Shown here in pieces: positions 47,926 to 59,573 of a DNA stretch of 64,000 nucleotides. Within the stretch, counting starts at the first letter, position 1. Each line of letters opens with the position of its first letter. The notes under the pieces were generated by a model. That model was not told the DNA's origin. It ran no database searches and saw only the letters and a list, made by a program, of their open reading frames with translations. The stretch lies in the NCBI GenBank assembly GCA_905250125.1, contig CAJNOL010000105.1:70848-134847 (forward strand), written 5' to 3'. Origin of the DNA: Rotaria sordida. Lineage: Eukaryota > Rotifera > Eurotatoria > Philodinida > Philodinidae. Position numbers and translations under genes: made by a program.

Positions 47926-48870
47926 ACGGGTGGGGCAAAAGTTTTGCATTAATTTTGCTTTTGATATAACTCTGCAACGCAATGTCGTGGAGATTTGATT
48001 CTTTTTTTGTTAGAAAGAGCAAAGTGTCTAGTGCAAGAATATATAAAAGAGTTTGATTGGAAATGTTTCTCGAAAACTACAACAATCTTAGAACAGAAGA
48101 CGTTGGAAAACTCTTCCGCAACTTTTTTGAACTTAGAAAAGAATTCCTATAATTAGACAGGTTATCTTTTTATTCGTCTAATCCGGATTTTATAATATAA
48201 GGATAGAGCACTATTGCGTTACAAAAAAAGAAATTTTCTACATGTTTTATAACGGTTGAAATGAACGCTTTTATGATATCGTCTGTGCCATCGATTTTTC
48301 ATCAGTGTTGGTAGCAATCGAAAAAATAAACTCTATTTCGCAGGAGAGATTGCTAGAAGCTATATATTTTATATGGAAAAGAAAGTTTATTGAGTACTCT
48401 ACCAAATAATATTATTTGGAATAGGACGCAACTTCTCTATGAGATATTCAGAAAAAAACTTATTTTCACGCTGTAAAACCAAATTCGAACAACTAATTTG
48501 TTTTTATCAACGCGCCTTTTGTTCATTCTCTTGTATGTTATACCAATTATTTTAATACCAAATGAAAACCTTCGTTGTAATGAACAACTGTATATATATG
48601 GTGCTCGAAAGTGTCGAAAGTGGCTAATGAAAAAGGCTCAAACAAATATTTTTGGATTAAAAAAATGTGACGAAAGTTGCGGAAGAGTTTTTTGGAGCAT
48701 TGTGTTCTAAAACTATTGTAACCTTTGAAAAGCATTACAAATCAAATTCTTTTATGTATTTTTGCACTAGACACTTTGCTCTTTCTAACAAAAAAAATCA
48801 AGTCTGTACGACATTGCGTTGCAGGGTTATATCAAAAACAAAATTAATGCAAAACTTTTGCCCCACCCGT
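47926..48870. mobile_element. TA-flanked 945-bp inverted-repeat element
   Basis: Ends ACGGGTGGGGCAAAAGTTTT on both sides (right end as reverse complement) are flanked by TA. The inverted similarity runs on for about 230 bp, including TTGATATAACTCTGCAACGC, AAAGTGTCTAGTGCAA and GGAAAACTCTTCCGCAACTT. There is no transposase; the ORFs at 48498-48882 come from the arms. A TA target and long TIRs suggest a Tc1/mariner-superfamily MITE. It lies between the two microprotein cassettes. Confidence 0.85.
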
Positions 48871-49485
48871 TATTTAGTATAGCTACTTTCGAAAAATGCA
48901 GACTTTGCTCTTGTTTTTGTGTTCTGCGAATAAGTATGACCTTCTAACTGATATCGGTCATCTGACTGTTTATTATCTAATGATATCATGCGAAATTTTG
49001 TTAATATCGTATATTGTAAGAATGAAATATTTATTCTATTTACTAAAATAGTTAGTTCTAGAAAAAAAAGAACAATGTCCTTTAAACTGCGACCTTTAAA
49101 ACAAATATACTCTCTATAAATATAATTTCTAGAACATTCGATATAGACATCATGAAGCTTATCTTTCATAGTGTATGATTAATTTGGATAGATCGAATTC
49201 AGACATTTGTAGAGAATCTCTATCAATTGCTTAATTAAAATAGTATAACAGAAAATTTCAAAATGATCTTTCGTTTAATGTCCAATGGTTCCTTTGTATT
49301 AGTAAATCAAATAATTTCACAATTAAAATAGTTCTTTTTTTTCAGCTATTCAAATGAAAGAAAAAAAAATGCGAAACAAACAAAAACTGAATGGAAAGAC
49401 AAACATAATAAAAATGAACAAGACAAAAGAAAAAGCGTAGTTCTTCATGATTGTAAATGGAAGGAAGAGAATATCTTATCACTAT
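48871..49485. other. intergenic, no gene seen
   Basis: AT-rich sequence between the MITE and cassette copy 2. The last ~150 bp are the likely 3' region of B2. Confidence 0.4.
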
Positions 49486-49757
49486 TTAACGAAGATGCAT
49501 CACCATGAATTCTTCTTGTGTTTGATATCCATCCCAGACACCTTTAACTTCAGGTTCATGAATTGTTTTATAGTGAATTCCCCAACTAGAAAAAGACAGT
49601 GATGATGACCGAGATGACGCGAACGTTGATAATGGTTCATGCATAGGAACATTTCCGGAGGCAACACTACTTGTACGGATGTTTCTATTCAAATATAAAG
49701 AAGTCATATATAGTTCATGCATAAAATAAATCTATCTTACCGAGAAAATGAGTCCAT
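49486..49757 (-). CDS. unknown microprotein B2 (71 aa), copy 2 of cassette
   Basis: Exons 49741-49757 and 49486-49684 (minus) give 71 aa starting MDSFSRNIRTSSV. Paralogue of B1: the last block reads WGIHYKTIHEPEVKGVWDGY, then QTQEEF and MHLR. The first coding exon is only 17 nt (23 nt in B1), and the intron lies at the equivalent place with the same phase. The Ser-rich middle (STFASSRSSSLSFSS) differs from B1. Function unknown. Confidence 0.65.
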
Positions 49758-49866
49758 TTCAGTCGTATAATTTCGTAGTAAGATGGGTAATCAATGAAGA
49801 ATTGGAAATAAGACAATAAGTTGATTCACAAGCAAGCAAATAAAAGTTTAAAACAGAATATATAAA

Positions 49867-50024
49867 TCAATCTTTAAAAACAGCTTTGCCAAGTGATGAT
49901 GCTGGTTGCTAGAATAAAATAAAATTTCATATTTCTTTTTAGAACTAGAAAAAAAACAAACATCGAAACGTACATTTTTCCAAGTTTTACGAACTGGTTC
50001 TGCTATACGTTTCGAGATTAACAT
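49867..50024 (-). CDS. unknown microprotein A2 (30 aa), copy 2 of cassette
   Basis: Exons 49974-50024 and 49867-49908 (minus) encode 30 aa: MLISKRIAEPVRKTWKN, then QPASSLGKAVFKD. The paralogue A1 differs at five residues. The codon before the ATG is TGA in frame, which fixes the start. It lies 109 bp upstream of B2. Function unknown. Confidence 0.65.
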
Positions 50025-50070
50025 TCAAAATGGCATAGACGTAATTGAAAGAAAAATCTCAACAGTCTGC

Positions 50071-50080
50071 TCTATATATA
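50071..50080 (-). promoter_or_regulatory. candidate TATA box of cassette copy 2
   Basis: TATATATAGA on the minus strand, about 50 bp upstream of the A2 ATG, giving a short leader if used. Confidence 0.4.
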
Positions 50081-52161
50081 CATCATCAATATAATGTTCC
50101 TTACACAAGATAAGAAAATTGCTGACGAAAATGCTTATTTTCTGTGATAAAATCCATTATTGGGCAATAAATGATAAGAAATAAACTGCAATGTTGTGAG
50201 ATACAAAAAAAGCAGATGCATGTGGCGTCAAACAACGCAACTGACAGCATGATATGAGGGAAGTACAGTCTGACACTGCATGCGTAGGAGTTAATATTTG
50301 AATATTCATCGATGATGGTGTGATTAGGTCTGCTGAAGAGGTCAATTTGTTCGATACATTTCTCTGTAAAAATGTACTGATCCATTTCATTATTGATGCA
50401 TTTAATAAATTACTAAAAAAATTATGAAAACTATTACCAATAAAATTACTTATATTGAATACATCATATCTGATGGACATTACTCATTTACTTTTTCAAT
50501 TTTATTTATTAGTACATCGTAAATAGCTAATGATTGTCTTTTGTAAAAATTTTTAGTCAATATCAGTGTCATGAGAATGATAGATTATTATTTCAGTAGC
50601 TTCTTGTTGATCTATTAATTAGATTTAGCTAGATGATAGTCTAGGAATTGTTAGTTCTGGTTATTTATCTATATTTACATAATAAGACACCTACGTTTCT
50701 GTTGACACTTTATCGTTATAAATTATCACTGAGTACAATAATCTAATGTATGATTATGACGTTTGGTAGTAACAGGGAAAACTTTGAAAATTCGATAATG
50801 TAATAATGAATAATTTGTCAGCTGAAATTATTAGTTCACGAGTCCAGAATAAGTTCCTAAAATGATATGTGTTTTTTAGTTTTTCATTATAGAGAAAATT
50901 CAAGTACAAGTAATTGAATTTCATCTTTTCAAAATGATCTTCTTATTTATATAGAAAAAAGAAATCTGATTGTAAAGGCACGAATAGATGCTTTGCAAAA
51001 AAAGAGGATTAAAGCAGATAAAACACTATAGGAAATACAATGTTGAAAACTTATCTTTAACCTTTATAAATTATTCAAAGCTTATATTTTGTATCTTTTC
51101 CAACAATCTATCCTATATATGACGATTATCAAAATTATTCTACAAAATTCGTTTTCAATTTTTTTCTGCTGCCATAAGCGCTAGACAGAATTCAAATAGT
51201 GACTCGAATAGAGACATTGGTTTCTAACAAGAATATAAGGAAATAAGAATGATTATCATATTGGTAAAGATAAAAGCTCCACAAAACCAAAACACTAGTT
51301 TTTCAACACATGGAGCAGTATGAAGAACTTAGATTCGAGGTCAATTTTTTACTATTATTAATATTCAATATTTAATTTTCTTTTATTGATATATACTAAT
51401 TTTTCAATATTCAATATAGAAGTCCATCATGAATGATCTGAAGCAGAGATAGGCAGCTCCGACTCCGAAGCACCCGCTCCATGGAGCTAGCTTCAACCAT
51501 GCGCTTCTTCTTCGCTTTATTCTTCTGTAAACAAAGACAGAAGACTTAGTGAGACAAAAGCTCGTCATCGACCGTTCATTGCAGTGAATATGCCATTGTT
51601 ACATTTTAACCAATGACAATGCTTGAGACGATGGCTAACGGTTCATTTAGTCGATTGTTCTATAACATATTTGACTGCACTATTGTTAGTTTGAAAATAT
51701 AAGAACACAACATTAATGAAGACAGAAAATTCAATATTATGAAATGTATGAGAAGTAAGCGATATTAGAACAGAAAAACTTTCTTATTCAACTTAAAGTT
51801 GAATGAACAAACTTTTCTATGACAAAAAAATCATATAACCGGTCGTCATCGTTAACCGAGCAAGATGATAAGGGTTTTTAATTACCCGCTCATTTTTTTA
51901 CAGTGTACAATCTTGCTTATCCCTTTTAAATACTCTGGAAAAAGGATATATGAAAAGATTTATGACTTTCAAATACCAGTTGTGAAAGGTTGATGAAAGG
52001 ATTTACAATATTCATAAACTCTTAAATGGTTTGTTATATCGTGCATTTTCATAACTCCTCCGTAGGATTACATGAATTTCATGAACGCTTTAATATAAGC
52101 ATAAAAGTGATTATCAAAACAATATATGAAAGGATTCATGAAGATCATCAACCATACCACA
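50081..52161. other. intergenic, no gene seen
   Basis: AT-rich. Overlapping frames at 50101-50480 lack coding character. A GC-richer patch at 51444-51500 begins CAGAGATAGGCAGCTCC, which resembles the terminal type of hAT transposons, but no partner end was found. Confidence 0.4.
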
Positions 52162-52941
52162 GGTCATGAGTATTAGGAATTTATGCTAACGCTCCAAACA
52201 GCCGACCTTTTAAGGCAAATCAAAATCGATCTCACTAACACCCACATCTCGACAAGTTATATTCATTAATAGCCACTAATATCCATTTTGTATGAGAAAT
52301 AAAAAGTCTTCATCTTCAACAAAATCACACTAACACCCAAATTATCTTCACTAATACTTACAGGCGCTTATAACCTATGTTCTGACTTGAATAAATGCTA
52401 TTTCTAAATTACTTTCCTTCACAAAATTTTTCTTCGAAACTGATAATAAAAATGATACAAAAATATACCATGAAATGTCTACCATGCAGGCAAACAAAGA
52501 TCATCAAAACACGTGTGAACGCTCAAAAATGTATTTGTTCAGCTCTGTAATTCATTTAGAAGCTTAAAAATACACTTGATCGTTTACATTTGTTTTGATG
52601 ATCTTTATTTGTCTGCATAATAGACATTTCATGATATATTTTTGTATCATTTTTATTATCAGTTTCGAAGGAAAATTTTGTGAAGGAAAGTAATTTAGAA
52701 ATAGCATTTATTCAAGTCAGAACATAGGTTATAAGCGCCTGTAAGTATTAGTGAAGATAATTTGGGTGTTAGTGTGATTTTGTTGAAGATGAAGATTTTT
52801 TATTTCTTATACAAAATGGATATTAGTGGCTATTAATAAGCATAACGCGTCGAGATGCGAGTGTTAGTGAGATCGATTTTGGTTTGCCTTAAAAGGTTGG
52901 CTGTTTGAAGCCTTAGCATCAATCACTAATATTCTCAAATG
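52162..52941. mobile_element. ~780-bp near-perfect palindrome, intergenic
   Basis: Long arms (about 340 bp) are almost identical in reverse complement: CTTACAGGCGCTTATAACCT (52360) and AGGTTATAAGCGCCTGTAAG (52726), AAATTACTTTCCTTCACAAA, GATAATAAAAATGATACAAA and GATCATCAAAACA. The outer ends are less alike (CAAACAGCCGACCTTTTAAG versus CAAACAGCCAACCTTTTAAG). The loop lies near 52545. No ORF. It is the least diverged foldback in the window and therefore probably the youngest. Confidence 0.9.
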
Positions 52942-53249
52942 TATCACGTAAAATAATTGATTTTGAAAATTTCTCAATGTTAAATTATTTTCTAGGAAGA
53001 CTTTCGATACAATTTCTCCTTACTTAATTTTTAAATTTTTTAATAAAAAATATTTCTTTTTTATTTATTCTTTTTAATCAATAATCTTTTATTTAAAATG
53101 AAATTGTGTTCAAACAAATTTAATAATCGACGTTCTTACTCTAACAAAATAAAAGAATAAATTAATTTGAAAGAACAAATGAATATTTATTTGAAAATAC
53201 AGCTGTTAATAGCAAAAATAAAGAATTTTCTTTTAAATTCTTCTTTATC

Positions 53250-53290
53250 CATAGTAACAACAACGGCAGCAGCGGCAACAACAACAGGTT
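53250..53290 (+). repeat. CAA/CAG-type trinucleotide tract
   Basis: Imperfect AACAACAACGGCAGCAGCGG-type repeat near 53256-53288 in otherwise non-coding sequence. Confidence 0.6.
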
Positions 53291-53374
53291 ATTAATTAGA
53301 ATTTCTTAAATAAATAGTTGAATAATGTTTTTTTTAAAACTTTGTGCAAGTCTTAATCTAAGAACGAATTGGAA

Positions 53375-53542
53375 TTATCCAAATAACGATATATCAATAT
53401 TAACATCAATGATATGAACCATTTGTTGTTCAGCGTGTTTAAGTAATGGTACATCATGTAATCCTTTTGCTTTCAATAATGCAATTTCAATATGTTGGCT
53501 GAAAAGCCCAACAGCAGGCAGTGGAAAAGCTGATTCAACTAC
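53375..53542 (-). pseudogene. isolated exon or gene fragment, unknown
   Basis: On the minus strand a 55-codon open stretch has protein-like composition, with pieces VVESAFPLPAVGLFSQHIEI and ALLKAKGLHDVPLLKHAEQQ and an end at VNIDISLFG then TAA. It has amphipathic helix spacing and codon choice like the real genes here. A possible acceptor (ACTAG) precedes it. I found no upstream exon or ATG that joins, and no family I recognise. It could be the last exon of a gene with distant exons or a decayed remnant. Confidence 0.35.
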
Positions 53543-54202
53543 TAGTGGTCATAAATGAGTTTTATATTCTTTATTAATAAACAAACAATTCCATTTTTTC
53601 GATTAAACAATCATTTAATTAAATATTTTATTCTTATTTTATTTTGAGTTTCTAACATAAACTTAAGCTAAATATTTTTTTTCGTGATAAGTTTCTCAAT
53701 TTTTTATATTTGAACATAATTTATTTTTGATAAAAATCAAAATTATTTCATTTTATTGTTATCTAGAAATATTTTTCACAGACATGTTTAATTAGTTCGA
53801 AATAAAACTCGCATAAGAATCGATCAGCCGATAATTAATCCTCCGAGGACGGTGAGACATATAGTGTCCAACCATCCTTAATGGGTTAATGAAAAAGACC
53901 TTTTTCTAATAATTATTTCATTTCAAATATGAAATAATCGTTTAGTTTATATATAGATGCATTAAATTCTGATATATATTATCGTTCTAAAAGAATTTTT
54001 ACGATGAAATTTCTTATTATATGCAATGATAAACAGTTTGCATATGTTTATTGATACATCAGAGATGCATACTTTCCAAGAACTGAGCTCAATAATTTAT
54101 CAATAGTTCATATAAAACGAATTGCTTATAAGTTTTAATGTCGCAAACGTGACTGCTTATCCCTTTTTTCTACAATTATTTATAAAAGTATCATACGAAC
54201 AA

Positions 54203-54238
<36 letters not shown>

Positions 54239-55675
54239 TTTATCATCGAATATGATCTTGTAAAGTACACCGTTTCACAGTTTATCAGAACGGAATAAAG
54301 GATGATTATAAGTGGTTATTTATGATACTAGAAAACTATGATGTAGTATAACTACATAATAAAATATCTATGATCTATGACTAAAAGCTATCTGATTGTG
54401 TATATTCGATAGGTTTTGATTATCTTTATTAAAGACAACAAACTGCAATCAATCGTATTAACTGTTTCATTCTGAGTGGAATTTTTGTCGCTCCTTTGTT
54501 CCATCTAAATATTCTTTTCTTTTCTAATGTCAAACCTGATCAACTTAATTTGATCTGTTGCATACAATAGTGAATAGTTATTTAAACATGTAAAAATCGA
54601 TTGTTTTATGTTTTGTCATCTGAAATACTTTAAACTTTGATCAATTCCATTGAACTGTTTTTATATAAAGAACTCTTTTCTACACATTATTCATCCATTA
54701 TACTCAAGAGGATGGTTGGACTGATTAGTTTGCTATTTCTTAGGCTTATGGAGACTCCAAATTCCACCGTTTGATAGAATATGACAAGTTAATCATAGTA
54801 GAAAAAAGTCATATAGTCTGAAAGAGTTACTCTACACCTTCATTGCTCACATTTAATACTGAAATGAATACTCGGATTTATAGTAAAATTTTAAAAAATC
54901 AGCTCAAATCAGTTATTATACTAATATTCCTTTAGTAAGACGATTTGAGATGGAGATGTTTAGCTAAATTGAACTGGAAAGATACTTAAATTTAGATTGA
55001 TTCGAATAGCTTTTATAATCTTATAGTTGTTAATTGTTGTTTTCACTTCGTGCAGATAAAGTAGTCAACATCTCACCATGCATCGAGATAACATATTCAT
55101 TACTTGCTCCTCTCGTAATATCTATTATCGAGGTATAATAGTTTGTTTTGTAGTTCGTCCTCTAATATGGATGATACATATTCACTATTCTTTCTTTTAA
55201 ACAGTGAAAGAGAGAGAAATAACAGAAACGAAAACTATATTCGCATTTATTTTACTGTAATAGATACAGAATAAAGGCATTAACATATCGTCGTCTGTCG
55301 TTTTTATAGTGACCTGTTACTTCAATTTATAGTGGTGTATTTTACATCTGTTCTACTATATCAGCTGTATCTCGATGGCAAACATACATTTTAATTCTTA
55401 TCAAAACATCAATGAGTATATGAATCTGCCAATACAATCGAAAATGGTAATCGTAAGTTCATGTGCTGATATTTTTCGAAAAAAATATGCGATAAAGATG
55501 GAAAGAAAAAGAAAACGTTAGAGACGATACTGACGACATGAACCAGTTGAGAGAGCGAGAGAAAGTGATAATAATGATCCGATATTACCGCCTTTCCTCT
55601 TTCGGCTACGTTGTTTATCAAAAATTGAACTATTCTTCTCTTGAGCAAAATAGCCGGTCATTATTCAATAGACGA
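53543..55675. other. intergenic, no gene seen
   Basis: AT-rich sequence with a long TA microsatellite (54207-54235). GTCCAACCATCC at 53868 recurs inverted at ~54711 over only about 12 bp. No gene recognised. Confidence 0.45.
54207..54235. repeat. TA dinucleotide microsatellite
   Basis: Uninterrupted alternating TA run of about 29 bp. Confidence 0.9.
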
Positions 55676-55690
55676 CATAAATATAAGGGC
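55676..55690 (+). promoter_or_regulatory. candidate TATA region of the 69-aa gene
   Basis: ATAAATATAAGGGC, 65-75 bp upstream of the ATG at 55753. Confidence 0.35.
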
Positions 55691-55752
55691 ATATACGATA
55701 TACATTATCACATCATTCATTACTCCCCTTTCTTCAAAGTTCGTGTCTAATT

Positions 55753-56521
55753 ATGGCAATCGACATAGCACAAGTATGTAGTCTTTGACGCTGTTTTTAC
55801 TTTGTCTCTTTTATATAGAGCTTCTCCTCAAATTGTTCTGATTTAGTCTCGCACTTACCGAATTTTTCTTAGTATTACTTAATATTTCAAAAATTTTCTC
55901 AAAAAAGTCTTCTGTAAAAACGAATATTCTTCAGGAAACGTTCGATTTTGTGCAATGATTTGTCACAGCTATACATTCATGTCTTATAATTATGGCATTC
56001 ATTTAAAACAGTGGCTCATACGATGTCTATATTATTTCTTGTATTCTGTGGATTTTCATCGTCATTGAGTAGACGTTATTAAAGAAATGTGATTCGATAA
56101 TAGCATTCTAAAATCTTCGGTACTCAATTCTTATTCGAGTGGTCGTATCATCGATTATGTTCTGCACATCTCTATATATGTAAGAAAATGGCAACAATCA
56201 TAAAATTAAAAATTTTATTTAATTTTTAACAAAGAAAATTAATTTCAACAATAATTGTTGTCATGTTTGTTCCCTTAAGTTTTTCACACTCTTGTACTTA
56301 ATACTTAATATGGTCTTCATTTTGTTTTTCAGAAAAACCGTCTATGCTTCGAAATCATGAAATTGACGTTCCAGTTGGACCTATTAATCAGTCAAGCACC
56401 ACTTGGCCTTAAATTTAATATGACAGCAGCTCAATTAGCAACATATAACGCAATAGATACTCAAAAAGCTGCGATGATGGCGGAATTATTTCATCTTATG
56501 CAACTTGATCGTGATATTTAA
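55753..56521 (+). CDS. unknown small protein (69 aa), 2 exons
   Basis: Exons 55753-55773 (MAIDIAQ, donor GTATGT) and 56333-56521 (acceptor TTTTTCAG) join in frame to 69 aa. Not recognised. Visible pieces are a first half with MKLTFQLDLLISQAPLGLKF, then NMTAAQLATYNAIDTQKAAM and the end AELFHLMQLDRDI. There is a likely N-terminal amphipathic or hydrophobic stretch and an Ala/Met-rich helix, and no signal peptide. Codon use in exon 2 resembles that of the confident genes. The 559-bp intron and short first exon make it easy to miss. A TATA-like element lies upstream. The alternative is a chance frame, since no paralogue is in the window. Confidence 0.45.
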
Positions 56522-58330
56522 AAGATAATACATATAGACCTTATTTTTCTTCATGATTTTTCATTTGTTCATTATCTTCATGCTTTCTCATTTGTTTATT
56601 ATTTTCGTTATGTTTGTCTTCTCATGTAATAACTAAAGCTGGTCATTCTTATTCTTTTACAAATAAATTTATTCAAGCAAGCGCATTTCATTTCGAATCT
56701 ACATTGATCTACAGAATTGCTCTTATTTCGATAATATATCACTCATTTAATCAATAATAATCAAGAAAACAAGAATCACATACGTCTTAACGATAGAAGG
56801 ATACAAGAATTAACACTTATAGAAAAATGAATGGATACGTTTCTTTCGGGCACTTTGCTAACAATGCATTCTTTTTCTTTCATGAGAAGCAAAAATACTT
56901 ATCTTGGAAAGAAAAAGAAGAGAAGCAAGCTATTTCTTTTCGCAGAATTTTGAGAAATTTCAACATTAAAAGATCAAATTCTAGAAAATAAAGAAGCTAT
57001 AGGTGGCAATGAAATGAATGAGTCTTTGTTTTGTTTTGGAAACACAAAAAAGCAAACGCAATATCATCGTCCTGCTGATTAACAGGACTATTAGTATTTG
57101 AAATAGCACGATTGTTTTTTTCGTTACTCACCAGATTCATGTCATTTGAAAAAGGAAACAATCTTTAGAAGTTCTCTGCAAAGCAATACACTTATGAATT
57201 GATCATCTTTGCGCTCATCTGTTAACATAATATTCAGAAAATTTTGCTTTATATTCAGTTGTCGATGAGCCAAATTCCAGAAATGAAAAAAAAACCTTAA
57301 AATGCTTTGTATTGATCATAGTCGAACTATGAGAGCAGAAGTAATCTAGTCACAAGCTATGATTTTCTCGAGTTTTTTGTAAGAACAAGCAAGTAGTAAC
57401 ATGTAAATCATTTCTCAAGAAAGTTTAAGATATTATTCTATAGGTATTCATTGATCTTATGAGCGTTCCTTATAATCTTACTTCTTTCGTTGGAATGACT
57501 TCAACACGTTTTTGATTTGTTCTTATTCAATCAAAACAGTGGCTAACAACTTCGAGAAAATGATAAAGTAATACGTAGTATACACGAGAAATTTTCTTTA
57601 TTTTTTTGTCTTATTCATCTTATTGACTTTTAATGCATAAAAAGTCAAATAGACAAACAGTAGTGCTAGGATCTGAGAGATTTAACAAGTGTTCGAAGAA
57701 TATAATCGAATAGTGATGATCAATCATATTGATCAGAATATTGAAAAAGATCTAAGTATAGATCTCCTATCGTTACTCGTTGTTTTTCCAACTAATTATA
57801 AACAGTAATAAATGAGTTAACTAAATTTTTATTACCAAAAGCTGCATAGATGAATGGACGTGAAGCTTCGGAAGCAGTTATTAGTAGAATGATTATTAAA
57901 AAACTGAAATGGTGAAGGAAATGTAGTCGCTAGAAACCAATCTTTATCTTTGAATTGTTTATCACACTGAAGGCTCCACAATCACAGTTTTCGGTAACAA
58001 TAGGAAACTCATAATTAGATCCTTTTCTAAGAGGATGAAAACTCGCATAGGTTTTGAGTAATTCACGTTCAATAACTTTCATTTGATATTATATTGATCG
58101 ATCACAGAAACAAATAGTATTCATAGCTCCAAGATGACACCATTTTCGTCCCCTAATTATCTCTAAATAAATAAGTTTTCATTAAAGATTTATTTTTTTA
58201 CGATGAAGACATTTTTCGAAAACAGTAAAATCTAATCTCGAAAGAAAAATCCACACGATAAACTCCATTACATAAATTTACTTTTCAATATTCAAAATTG
58301 AATTCAACGAGTCAAGAGACATAGTCTGGA
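56522..58330. other. intergenic, no gene seen
   Basis: AT-rich. AATAAA near 56662 may end the 69-aa gene. A small perfect stem GTCCTG/CAGGAC at ~57070-57090 is unremarkable. Nothing else supported. Confidence 0.45.
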
Positions 58331-58642
58331 GCGTGTAAATATAATTTTGTTGAGACTACATAGAACGATAGAGTAAATCATCCTCTACAAAATGATACAT
58401 CACCGAGTACTCTGCGATGCTTTATAGCTGAGATACAACAATTTGATTGAAAGTCAAAAAAATGATTGTTCTATAGAAAAATGCAAAAAAGAAGTGACTT
58501 TAGATGGGAACTTCTGTAAGATAGCTGTATCTCAACTAAAAAACATCGTAGAGACCTCAGAGACGTCTCATTTTGTAGAGAATTAGTTTCTCTATGGTTC
58601 TATGTAGTCAAAACAAAATCATAGTTATCCGTGTTAAGTGTT
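58331..58642. mobile_element. ~310-bp foldback element, intergenic
   Basis: ATAATTTTGTTGAGACTACA and TAGAACGATAGAG on the left pair with ATGATTTTGTTTTGACTACA and TAGAACCATAGAG in reverse complement on the right. They are followed by CTCTACAAAATGA, GCGATG versus ACGATG, and GCTGAGATACA versus GTTGAGATACA. The centre is near 58475. No coding capacity. Confidence 0.75.
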
Positions 58643-59573
58643 GAAAAACTAGCCATTTGGTTTTCTGCAGTCTCTGTTTTTGGTAATCTGATAATAATAT
58701 TCATTTCCTTATAGTCTTGTTGGAAACCATTTGCTCTATTCGAATCACTATTTGGATTCTTTCGGACACTTATGACAGAAGAAGAAAATTGAAAATAAAA
58801 CTTGTTGAATAGTTTTGGTATTTACTATCGGTAACAAATCATAATCCAGAAGAAAAAGCATGAATTCAGTTAGTTCAAGCACACTTTGCGATACAAGTAG
58901 ACGTATAAGCCGATACTTAAATCGGTGGCGGCTGAAATGGTTTGATGATTCATTTCAAAAATTTCCTTAATTTCGAGAAACTGTGGAATAGAAAAAAGAA
59001 AAATGATGATAGCGAATGTTCTAATAAGAAACTACATCAGAAAAGTCCTTAAAACTGATCTTGGATGTCCAAAACATTCAAAAGTCTAGTATATATTTAT
59101 GTCTCCGTGGCAACTCAGTCGCTCGACTTACACTTCTAGTTACAACTTAAATGTAATGATTTACGGGGGAATGATAAGAACTTAAATTTACATTTTTATA
59201 GAATTTCGTATTCTTAATTTCATAATTTAAAACAAGGTCATTGTAAACAGTCTCTACTATTTTTTAAGTTTATAACTTATTTTTCCGTCATGATTTTTTT
59301 TGTATTCAAAGATTATGCATTCGGAATACAAAAGAAATAATAAAAAACAAAATGATACCTTGTTAAAATGTGATTACATATTTGATCGAAATCGATTTTG
59401 ATTATCTTCAATTAATATTATTAATTAGATATAATGTTTAATCAAATTGTTTTGAAAAAAAATCAATTTTAAGGATGATTACTTGTTCTTCTAAATATCA
59501 ATCTGATTTTTATTCACTGTAACATTTTTTTTACAAAATAAAAAAAAATCTATATAATAAAACAAAAAAGACA
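58643..59573. other. intergenic, no gene seen
   Basis: AT-rich 3' flank of the C19orf44-like gene. Nothing recognised. Confidence 0.4.

Noticed and set aside
50101..50480. Two overlapping minus-strand frames (94 and 107 codons)
   Set aside because: Overlap in different frames, Cys/Ser/Phe-rich low-quality text, no counterpart at cassette copy 1.
53868..54724. Possible TIR pair around GTCCAACCATCC
   Set aside because: Only about 12 bp pair and the flanks do not extend the match; too short to call.
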